NCBI RefSeq assembly: GCF_003052605.1
Contig: NZ_QASO01000115.1
Coordinates: 1-37,289 of the forward strand
Reading direction: 5' to 3'
DNA length: 37,289 nt
Source of the DNA: Ectopseudomonas oleovorans
GTDB lineage: Bacteria > Pseudomonadota > Gammaproteobacteria > Pseudomonadales > Pseudomonadaceae
This document shows, piece by piece, positions 23,467 through 31,003 of the stretch. A program made the translations under genes and the position numbers. The notes under the pieces are model-generated. The model made no database searches. It was not told the origin of the DNA and was given only the letters and a program-made list of their open reading frames with translations. Every line of letters starts with the position of its first letter. Position 1 is the stretch's first letter.

Positions 23467-23599
23467 AGGGCCAACCTCCAAACCAAAGGAGCAACGGGAG
23501 GATGGCAGCACAGTTACCCATGGTTGAGTCAAATCACTGATCCGAAAGACTGGCCCGGCGAAAGGATATAGCTCACCGGACCGGCCATTCTTGGCGCTA

Positions 23600-23956
23600 T
23601 TACTGCATCGGCTTGATCGACAGAAGCGTCGCCGTCATACCTTCGCTCTTGAACTCGAACATCACCTGTTGGCCGACCTGCACTTGAGCCAGTTGCTCGG
23701 GCGTCGCCTTGAAACCCATGGTCATCGCCGGCCACTTCACGGCAGGCACGGGGCCATGGGCGATGGTGACACTGCCTTTCTGACTGTCGATGGCCTTGAC
23801 GGTGCCGGAAGCCTGGGCGGTTGCCATAGCCCCCGATTGCTCCATCTGCATTTCTTTCATGGGCATCTTGTCCATGGGCATGGCAGGCATTTCGGCGGCA
23901 AAGACCGGTTGGCCGAGGACCAGAGTCAGAGCACCTAGGAGGGTGTAGTTCTTCAT
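23600..23956 (-). CDS. cusF: CusF periplasmic Cu(I)/Ag(I) chaperone
   Basis: A 118-residue precursor: signal peptide (cleaved near residue 20, VFA-AE), a Met-rich linker (MPAMPMDKMPMKEMQM) and an OB-fold CusF domain. The ligands keep the spacing known from E. coli CusF: His67, Trp75, Met78 and Met80 (AHGPVPAVKWPAMTMGF). It delivers metal to CusB/CusA in the periplasm. It overlaps the cusA stop by four bases. The Met-rich linker is an added feature that may bind further Cu(I). Confidence 0.93.
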   Translation of the reverse strand: MKNYTLLGALTLVLGQPVFAAEMPAMPMDKMPMKEMQMEQSGAMATAQASGTVKAIDSQKGSVTIAHGPVPAVKWPAMTMGFKATPEQLAQVQVGQQVMFEFKSEGMTATLLSIKPMQ

Positions 23957-26900
23957 GCGAGTTTTCCTTCTGCTTGGTTGGGGATGAATTCAGAGGTCTG
24001 GCGGCGACGCATCAGTCGATAGGCCGCCGGCAGGACGAACAACGACAACAGCGGCGCGGTGACCATGCCGCCGACCATGGGCGCGGCGATGCGGCTCATC
24101 ACCTCGCTGCCGGTGCCGCTGTCCAGCAGGATCGGCAGCAGGCCGGCGATGATCACCGCCACGGTCATCGCCTTGGGCCGCACACGCTGCACGGCGCCTT
24201 CGCGGATCGCCTCGATAAGCGCACTTTCGTCGGTGCGGCCGGCGTCTTGCCGTTCGTTCCAGGCGTTCTTCAGGTACAGCAGCATGATCACGCCGAACTC
24301 GGCGGCGACCCCGGCCAGGGCGATAAAGCCCACCCCGGTGGCCACCGACTGGTTGTAGCCGAGCAGGTAGAGGAACCAGATGCCGCCGACCAGTGCGAAG
24401 GGAAGTGTGGCCATGATCAGCAGGGCTTCACTGAAGCGAGCGAACGTCAGGTAGAGCAAGACGAAAATGATCACCAGGGTCGCCGGCACCACCAGTTTGA
24501 GCCGGGCATTGGCGCGTTCGAGAAACTCGAACTGCCCGGAGTAGCTCAGGCTCATGCCCGGCTCTAGTTTGACCTGATCATCGATGGCCTGGCGCAGGTC
24601 ACCCACCACTGAAGCCAGATCACGGCCACGCACGTCGATGTAGACCCAGCCAGACAGACGCGCATTCTCGCTTTTCAACATGGGTGGACCGTCAGTGATC
24701 CTGATCTGCGCCACAGTGCCAAGGGTGATCTGGCTGCCCTGGGGGGTATAAATCGGCAGCTCACGCAGCCCTGCCAGTGAATCGCGCCACTCGCGCGGAT
24801 AGCGCAGGCTGATCGGGAAGCGCGCCAGGCCCTCGATGGTCTCGCCGATGTTCGCCCCGCCGATGGCGCCGGCGACGATCGCCTGCACATCGGCGATATT
24901 CAGGCCATAGCGCGCCGCCGCTTCGCGGTCGATATCCACATCGACGTAACGCCCGCCGGTCAGGCGCTCGGCCAGGGCGGAACTGACTCCGGGCACGAGT
25001 TTGGCGACCCGTTCGACCGCCTGGGTCATCTCGTCGATTTGCGCCAGGTTGCTGCCGGCGACCTTGACGCCGATCGGGCTCTTGATGCCGGTGGCGAGCA
25101 TGTCGATGCGGTTACGGATCGGCGGAATCCATAGGTTGGCCAATCCTGGCACCTGTACGGTACGGTCCAGTTCCTCCACCAGCTTCTCCGGGGTCATCCC
25201 CGGTCGCCACTGCTCGCGCGGCTTGAACTGGATGGTGGTTTCGAACATCTCCAGCGGTGCGGGGTCGGTGGCGGTTTCGGCACGGCCGGCCTTGCCGAAC
25301 ACATGGGCGACTTCCGGCACCGTCTTGATCAGGCGGTCGGTCTGCTGCAGCAGTTGCGCCGCCTTCTGCGCGGACAGCCCCGGTAGCGCGGTGGGCATAT
25401 AGAGCAGGTCGCCCTCGTCCAGCGGCGGGAGGAACTCGCCACCGAGACGGCTCATCGGCCAGAGCGCGCTGAGCAGAATCAGCACCGCAACCAGCAGGGT
25501 GATTTTCGGCCGCCGTAGTACCGCGTCCAAGGCCGGCTGGTAGATGCGAATCAGCCAGCGGTTCAGCGGGTTCTGTTCCTCGTTGGGAATCCGCCCGCGA
25601 ATCCAATAGCCCATCAGCACCGGCACCAGGGTCACCGACAGGCCGGCGGCGGCCGCCATGGCGTAGGTCTTGGTGAAGGCCAGCGGACCGAACAGGCGGC
25701 CTTCCTGGGCCTCCAGGGTGAAAACCGGGATGAACGACAGGGTGATGATCAGCAGGCAGAAGAATAGTGCCGGGCCGACCTCCACCGCCGCCTCGGTGAT
25801 CACGTGCCAGTGATGTTCGCCCTTGAGGTCCTCGCCCGGGTGTTCCTCGCGCCAGGCCTCGATCTTCTTGTGCGCGTTCTCGATCATCACCACCGCGGCG
25901 TCGACCATGGCGCCGATGGCGATGGCGATGCCGCCGAGGGACATGATGTTGGCGTTGATCCCCTGCTGCTGCATGACGATAAAGGCGATCAGCACCCCGA
26001 CCGGCAGCGAGACGATAGCCACCAGGGATGAGCGCAGGTGCCAGAGAAACAGCGCACAAACCAGGGCGACTACGATGAACTCCTCGATCAGCTTGTGACT
26101 GAGGTTTTCTACGGCACGATCGATCAGCTTGCTGCGATCATAGGTGGTAACGATCTCCACCCCCGAGGGCAGGCTCTTGCCCAGTTCGTCAAGCTTGGTC
26201 TTGACCGCGGCGATGGCCTCGCGAGCATTCTTGCCGCTGCGCAGGATCACAACGCCGCCGACTACCTCGCCCTCGCCGTCGAGTTCGGCGATGCCGCGAC
26301 GCATTTCCGGGCCGAGCTGGATATGCGCAACCTCGCCAAGCGTCACCGGCACGCCGCCACTGTCCAGGCGCAGGGGGATGGCGCGAAAGTCATTCAGCGT
26401 CTGCAGGTAACCCGAAGCGCGCACCATGAACTCGGTCTCGGCCAGTTCCAGCACCGCACCGCCGGTTTCCTGGTTGGCCCTGGAAATTGCCTCAGCGACC
26501 TGCTGCTGGGTGATGCCGCGGCTGGCCAGCTTGATCGGATCGAGCACCACCTGGTACTGCTTGACCATGCCACCGATGGTGGCCACCTCGGCGACATTGG
26601 CCAGGGTCTTCAGTTCGAACTTGAGGAACCAGTCCTGTAGCGCCCGCAACTGCGCCAGGTCATGCGTGCCGGTGCGGTCGACCAGGGCGTACTGATAGAT
26701 CCAGCCCACCCCGGTGGCATCAGGGCCCAGGGCGGGCGCGGCGCCCGCAGGCAGACGGGCCTGCACCTGGCTGAGGTATTCCAGTACCCGCGAACGCGCC
26801 CAGTACAGGTCGGTGCCGTTCTCGAACAGCACGTAGACGAAGCTGTCGCCGAAGAAGGAATAACCGCGCACCGTTTTCGCGCCCGGCACCGAGAGCATGG

Positions 26901-27114
26901 TGGTGGCCAGTGGATAGGTCACCTGATTCTCGACGATCTGCGGCGCCTGCCCCGGGAAGGGCGTGCGGATGATCACCTGCACATCGGAGAGGTCCGGCAG
27001 CGCGTCGATGGCGGTGTTCTGCACCGACCAGACACCCCAGCCGACGGCGAACAGGGTGGCCAGCAGCACCAAGAAGCGGTTGGCCACCGACCAGCGGATC
27101 AGCTTGGCGATCAT
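23953..27114 (-). CDS. cusA: CusA-type RND copper/silver efflux pump
   Basis: A 1053-residue inner-membrane RND transporter of the heavy-metal efflux class, close in length to E. coli CusA (1047). The N terminus is MIAKLIRWSVANRFLVLL. Helix 4 carries the proton-relay residues Asp405 and Glu412 (GAMVDAAVVMIENAHKK), at the same positions as in CusA. It takes Cu(I)/Ag(I) from the periplasm or cytoplasm and drives it through CusC using the proton gradient. It overlaps cusB and cusF by four bases each. CusF and copA in the operon favour monovalent metals over Zn/Co/Cd. Confidence 0.95.
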   Translation of the reverse strand: MIAKLIRWSVANRFLVLLATLFAVGWGVWSVQNTAIDALPDLSDVQVIIRTPFPGQAPQIVENQVTYPLATTMLSVPGAKTVRGYSFFGDSFVYVLFENGTDLYWARSRVLEYLSQVQARLPAGAAPALGPDATGVGWIYQYALVDRTGTHDLAQLRALQDWFLKFELKTLANVAEVATIGGMVKQYQVVLDPIKLASRGITQQQVAEAISRANQETGGAVLELAETEFMVRASGYLQTLNDFRAIPLRLDSGGVPVTLGEVAHIQLGPEMRRGIAELDGEGEVVGGVVILRSGKNAREAIAAVKTKLDELGKSLPSGVEIVTTYDRSKLIDRAVENLSHKLIEEFIVVALVCALFLWHLRSSLVAIVSLPVGVLIAFIVMQQQGINANIMSLGGIAIAIGAMVDAAVVMIENAHKKIEAWREEHPGEDLKGEHHWHVITEAAVEVGPALFFCLLIITLSFIPVFTLEAQEGRLFGPLAFTKTYAMAAAAGLSVTLVPVLMGYWIRGRIPNEEQNPLNRWLIRIYQPALDAVLRRPKITLLVAVLILLSALWPMSRLGGEFLPPLDEGDLLYMPTALPGLSAQKAAQLLQQTDRLIKTVPEVAHVFGKAGRAETATDPAPLEMFETTIQFKPREQWRPGMTPEKLVEELDRTVQVPGLANLWIPPIRNRIDMLATGIKSPIGVKVAGSNLAQIDEMTQAVERVAKLVPGVSSALAERLTGGRYVDVDIDREAAARYGLNIADVQAIVAGAIGGANIGETIEGLARFPISLRYPREWRDSLAGLRELPIYTPQGSQITLGTVAQIRITDGPPMLKSENARLSGWVYIDVRGRDLASVVGDLRQAIDDQVKLEPGMSLSYSGQFEFLERANARLKLVVPATLVIIFVLLYLTFARFSEALLIMATLPFALVGGIWFLYLLGYNQSVATGVGFIALAGVAAEFGVIMLLYLKNAWNERQDAGRTDESALIEAIREGAVQRVRPKAMTVAVIIAGLLPILLDSGTGSEVMSRIAAPMVGGMVTAPLLSLFVLPAAYRLMRRRQTSEFIPNQAEGKLA

Positions 27115-28592
27115 GGTTGCACCTCCAGCTTATCCAGCCGCTCGATCAACAGGCCGTCGTCCGTTTCGCGCACGCCAACGTGTACCGAGTCCCCTGCCTG
27201 TACGCCCTCCAGCAGAGTCGGATCTGCCAACGGAAAGGTCATGGTCATTCCAGGCATGCCGAGGGTCTTGAACGGACCATGGGCCAGGGTGACCGAGTCG
27301 TTGTCGATCTCGACCACCTTGCCTTCCGCCTCATGCAGGGCCTGCATCGGCTGAGCGTCGGGTGATGCGAGGTCCTGGGCGAGTACCCCGCGCAGGCTGG
27401 CCTCGGAATCGAGCAGGAACTGTCCGGAGGCGACTACCTGCTGACCTTCCTCCAGGCCCTCGACAATTTCCGCCTTGTCAGTCCTTTCCCGTCCAAGACG
27501 GACCTCAACCGGTCGATAACGACCCTCGCCTTCGACCAGCATCACCAGGGCACGCCGGCCGGTACGGATTACCGCTTCATTCGGCACGTACAATGCTCTC
27601 TGTTCGCTCGGGCGACTCAGCCGAACCTTGGCGGTCATGCCTGGCCGCAGACGGCCCGTCGGGTTATCCAGTTCGACCCGCACGCGCAGCGTGCGGCTAT
27701 CCAGGTTGGCCTGCGGCAGGAAGGCGCTCACCGTGCCCGCCAGCACTTCACCGGGGAAGGCGGGCAGGTATGCCTCCACCGGCTGGCCGAGCTGTACGCC
27801 GCCGGCTTCGGCCTCAGGCACAGCCACGTCGAGCCAGACACTGCTCAGGCCGTTGACTGTGGCCAAGGGTTGGCCAGCGGCCAGGGTCATGCCTTCGCGG
27901 ACATTGAGCTCCTGCAGCACGCCGGCAATCGGGCTAGTGACCGTCCAGAGGGCCTGGACCTTGCCACTACGCTCGACCCGCTCGATCAATGACTGCGGCA
28001 TCCCAGCCAGGCGCAGGCGCTGCCGGGCTGCGTCCAACAATGCTCTTTCACCGACCTCGCGCAAGGCCAGGAACTCTTCTTGAACAGCCGCCCATTCGGG
28101 TACCAGTAGGTCGGCCAGCGGCGCCCCGGCGGCCAGCAGGTCCTCGGGCGCGCGCCGATACACGCGCTCGACGAAGCCCCCGCTGCGTGCCTGCACCACG
28201 GCGACATCGCGGTTATTGAAGGCTAGGTTGCCGACCACTTCCAACTCAGTGACCGAGTGTTCACGGGTGACAGTCGCTAGGCGCATGCCCAGGTTCTGGA
28301 CGACGCTTGGGTCGATGCTGACCGCGGCACTGTCACTCGCCTCGCCGGCGTAGCGCGGCACCAATTCCATGTCCATGAAGGGAGACTTGCCGGGTTGGTC
28401 AAATTTCTGCTGCGGGTACATGGGGTCGTACCAATAGAGCACTTCGCGCTCGTCCGGTGCGGAGGACTCCTGGGCATTGGCCATGCTGGCCCCGGCCTCC
28501 ACCAGGGGCTGAGCGAACCAGTAGCCGCCCGCTGCACCAATGGCGAGCGCCAAGCCCGTCAGCAACGCGCCTTTCCAGATTCGAGTCTTCAT
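27111..28592 (-). CDS. cusB: CusB-type membrane fusion protein with fused CusF-like domain
   Basis: A 493-residue periplasmic adaptor linking CusA to CusC. After an N-terminal anchor (residues ~10-30) comes a heavy-metal-binding domain YWYDPMYPQQKFDQPGKSPF with MDMELVP, then the MFP barrel-sandwich, hairpin and beta-barrel domains. Residues ~425-493 form an extra CusF-like domain: AHGPFKTLGMPGMTMTF with His438, Met446, Met449 and Met451. This copies the CusF ligand spacing but with Met in place of the capping Trp, as in SilB-type proteins. It overlaps cusC and cusA by four bases. Confidence 0.93.
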   Translation of the reverse strand: MKTRIWKGALLTGLALAIGAAGGYWFAQPLVEAGASMANAQESSAPDEREVLYWYDPMYPQQKFDQPGKSPFMDMELVPRYAGEASDSAAVSIDPSVVQNLGMRLATVTREHSVTELEVVGNLAFNNRDVAVVQARSGGFVERVYRRAPEDLLAAGAPLADLLVPEWAAVQEEFLALREVGERALLDAARQRLRLAGMPQSLIERVERSGKVQALWTVTSPIAGVLQELNVREGMTLAAGQPLATVNGLSSVWLDVAVPEAEAGGVQLGQPVEAYLPAFPGEVLAGTVSAFLPQANLDSRTLRVRVELDNPTGRLRPGMTAKVRLSRPSEQRALYVPNEAVIRTGRRALVMLVEGEGRYRPVEVRLGRERTDKAEIVEGLEEGQQVVASGQFLLDSEASLRGVLAQDLASPDAQPMQALHEAEGKVVEIDNDSVTLAHGPFKTLGMPGMTMTFPLADPTLLEGVQAGDSVHVGVRETDDGLLIERLDKLEVQP

Positions 28593-29845
28593 TGGCTACT
28601 TTCTCCATAGGCGAAATACAGGCGGGCACTGGTCTGTGCACGTTGCTGTTCAAGGTCGATGTGTTTCAGGCGGGCCTCGATGAGTTCGCGCCGCGCGGCC
28701 ACTAGCGCCATTAACTCGCCACGGCCGGCGCGGTAGTCCGCCATGGCCAGGCGTACCTTCTCCTCGGCCAGCGGTACCAGGGTTTGTCGGCTGCGCTCCA
28801 CGGCGCGCTCCAGGCGGCGGTGTTCGGCCAGATCGTCGGCCAGCGCTTGCGCGTGCTCCCGTGTCATGGCTTCGCGCTCGGCTTCCAGGCGCAGCACTTC
28901 GGCGCGCTTGGCGGCGATCTTCGGGTCCTGCCGGCTGGCGGTGAACAGGGGTAGGTCGAAGGTGAACTGCACGGAGACCATGTCGCCAAAGGCCTCGCCA
29001 CGTTTTTGGTAGGCCAGCTCCCAGCTCCAGTCGGGTTTCTTGTCCGCTTCGGCTAGACGCACCTGGGCCTCTGCCTCCTGTGTCATCGGCGTGAAGGCCT
29101 GCAGCTCAGGGTGACGATCCAAACTGTGGCGGAAATGCAGGTCATCGACTCGCCAGCTCGGCCAAGAGCCGGACAGCGGCTCGACCGCCACCGGCCCGAC
29201 CCAGCGGCGCAGGGCCGCGCGGGCCTGCGTGCGGTTGCGTTCTAGTTCATCTTCCTGCTCGGCGAGCAGTGCTGCTTCCTGCTTGGGCGCCAAACTGTCA
29301 GCCGCCTGGCCACGGCCGCCGGCCAAGCTGGCCTGTACGGCCTTGGCCAGCAGGCGATTCTCGTCGTACAGAGTCTGGAACAGTTGCAGTTTCTGCTCGA
29401 CCGCGAAGCCGCCGATCCAGGCAAGCGCAGTTTCACGGCGCACCTTGAGGCGTTCGACCCGCTCCAGTGCATCGGCGCTGTCGATGCCCGCCTGGGCAGC
29501 CTCGACACGGGCACGGCGCTTGGCTCGGTTGGGAACTTCTTGCATGACCCCGACCATCTGCATGGTCATGAAGTCGCGCGTGAGGCTGCCACGGGCATCG
29601 CCCTCGATGGGAAAGTTCTGGATACCTAGGGCAAGCTTGGGGTCCGGTAATTCACCGGCGGGAATGGCGGCCTGCATGGCGGCATCTTGGTTGGCAGCCT
29701 GGGCAGCCAGTGACGGTGCCTCGCGCTCCGCCAGGCGCAGGGCTTCGTCCAGGGTAAGGGCGGCGGCCAGGCCGGGCACGGCCAGGGCGCACAGCGTGAG
29801 GGCGGCCAGCGAAAGGCGTCCTCCGCAGTAGCGTCGGAGATTCAT
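28589..29845 (-). CDS. cusC: CusC-type outer-membrane efflux channel
   Basis: A 418-residue TolC-family outer-membrane protein. The signal peptide ends near PGLAAA, and the mature part begins LTLDEALRLAEREAPSL, typical of the family. Long alternating helices with repeated Ala/Glu/Arg follow, including the two internal repeats of TolC-like channels. It forms the exit duct of CusCBA. The ATG at 29845 with AGGAA upstream is chosen; the reading frame extends 17 codons further without a signal peptide. It overlaps cusB by four bases. Confidence 0.9.
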   Translation of the reverse strand: MNLRRYCGGRLSLAALTLCALAVPGLAAALTLDEALRLAEREAPSLAAQAANQDAAMQAAIPAGELPDPKLALGIQNFPIEGDARGSLTRDFMTMQMVGVMQEVPNRAKRRARVEAAQAGIDSADALERVERLKVRRETALAWIGGFAVEQKLQLFQTLYDENRLLAKAVQASLAGGRGQAADSLAPKQEAALLAEQEDELERNRTQARAALRRWVGPVAVEPLSGSWPSWRVDDLHFRHSLDRHPELQAFTPMTQEAEAQVRLAEADKKPDWSWELAYQKRGEAFGDMVSVQFTFDLPLFTASRQDPKIAAKRAEVLRLEAEREAMTREHAQALADDLAEHRRLERAVERSRQTLVPLAEEKVRLAMADYRAGRGELMALVAARRELIEARLKHIDLEQQRAQTSARLYFAYGESSQ

Positions 29846-29946
29846 ATTCACGATTCCTGTGGATGATCCGGCGCGTACCCACACGGGCACACGCACACCG
29901 TCTCGCCGCCTAAGAGGGGGAAACGGGACTCAAGTCGGCACGGGAA

Positions 29947-30285
29947 TCAGGCGCGGGGGGGACGCCACACCCCAGAGGGGGACGCGGTTGGAAGGAAATC
30001 GTGGGTAGGAGTGATTACTACGGAGCGAGAAAACAGAAGAGGCGTCTTGATGACCGAAACCTGCAGCATGCTGCTGCTCTTGCACTCTTGTCCGGTCTTG
30101 CAGACTTTGCCGCTGGACATTTGCTGCTGATGGTCTTCGCAGCAAGAAGCCTGCATATCCTCCATCGAGATGCCGTGCTGTTCCATGGGGCAAGGTTCGG
30201 AAAACGCGAGCACACCTGCGACCCCATTCAGGGGAAGGGTCAGGCTGAGCAGCAGGAGCAACAGCAGGTGCAGGCGTCGTTTCAT
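29947..30285 (-). CDS. Secreted Cys-rich copper-island protein
   Basis: A 112-residue precursor with a strongly hydrophobic signal (MKRRLHLLLLLLLSLTLPLN). The mature part is Cys/Met/His-rich: EPCPMEQHGISMEDMQASCC, EDHQQQMSSG and VCKTGQEC, then a less charged stretch with THDF and a PSGVWRPP tail. This suggests periplasmic metal binding, similar to CopL/DUF2946-type proteins, but I cannot assign a family firmly. It shares architecture with the protein at 20115-20495. It lies within the leftward cop-cus operon, with 64 bp upstream and 101 bp downstream spacing. The ribosome-binding site is weak and the frame extends further upstream. Confidence 0.65.
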   Translation of the reverse strand: MKRRLHLLLLLLLSLTLPLNGVAGVLAFSEPCPMEQHGISMEDMQASCCEDHQQQMSSGKVCKTGQECKSSSMLQVSVIKTPLLFSRSVVITPTHDFLPTASPSGVWRPPRA

Positions 30286-30349
30286 GCGGCGGAGTCTAGC
30301 CCAGGTCGATAGGGGGAGCAATTCGTCAGTGTTCCGTTTTGCGGAAAGA

Positions 30350-30592
30350 TCACGGCGCGTCAGTCGGATCACGCTCGATCGGCTTTACCTTCTGCGTGTC
30401 ATCGCTAGCGGGTGGTCCTTTGTGCATGCCGCGCATGCAGAACAGCATTGACAGCGGACAGAGCAGTAGCAGGAAGATCAGCGCGTTCGCCGCAATCCAG
30501 GTTTGAAAAGCCGGGAACAGGACATAGGCAGCCAGCAGAAAGATGCCGGCTCCTATGCCAACCCGAATCATGGTGGATTTATCGCAGGTCAT
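30350..30592 (-). CDS. DUF2933 small membrane protein
   Basis: An 80-residue protein with two hydrophobic helices (about 10-28 and 32-52) and a CPLSMLFCMRGMH motif at the end of the second. That Cys/Met/His cluster and the length fit DUF2933, a family often found in copper and silver islands whose function is unknown. AAAGGAG precedes the ATG. It lies 12 bp after cueR in the same operon. Confidence 0.82.
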   Translation of the reverse strand: MTCDKSTMIRVGIGAGIFLLAAYVLFPAFQTWIAANALIFLLLLCPLSMLFCMRGMHKGPPASDDTQKVKPIERDPTDAP

Positions 30593-30604
30593 GATGTTCT
30601 CCTT

Positions 30605-31003
30605 TCATTCAGCTAGTGGGGGGGGCAGATCATCCAGAATCGGCCCCGGTGGTTGCTCAAGGTCGTCGCAATGCTCGGCCAGGTAGCTCAGACTGTCGCG
30701 CAGTGCCTGGAGCAAGACAATGCGTGCGTTCAGCGCGTCGATGTAGTGGTGGGCTATGACTTGAACTTCGCTGCTAGGGCGTTGGCGATCCCGCCATAAC
30801 GCCAGCAAGGCGCGCACCTGCGTCAATGAGAAGCCCAGTTCTCGGGCGTGGTGGATAAAGCGCAAAACCTGTACATCCCTTTCCAGGTAGTCGCGATAGC
30901 CAGACCGGGTGCGCCGAGAAGCTGGGACCAGCTCGATGCGTTCGTAATAGCGGATCATTTTGGCGGTCAAGCCGCTGACGTTCGCCGCTGCGCCAATGTT
31001 CAT
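30605..31003 (-). CDS. cueR: CueR-like MerR-family copper regulator (one metal ligand missing)
   Basis: A 132-residue MerR-family activator. The winged helix (IGAAANVSGLTAKMIRYYER, then SGYRDYLERDVQVLRFI) and the dimer helix are standard. CueR binds a monovalent ion between Cys112 and Cys120 with Ser77 nearby. Here Ser77 and Cys112 are present, but position 120 is Gly (EQPPGPILDD, codon GGG) where the family has Cys. It may therefore respond weakly, or differently, to copper. The ATG at 31003 overlaps the copA stop by four bases, so regulator and pump are coupled. It is the expected ligand-sensing factor for operators 1 and 2. Confidence 0.88.
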   Translation of the reverse strand: MNIGAAANVSGLTAKMIRYYERIELVPASRRTRSGYRDYLERDVQVLRFIHHARELGFSLTQVRALLALWRDRQRPSSEVQVIAHHYIDALNARIVLLQALRDSLSYLAEHCDDLEQPPGPILDDLPPPLAE

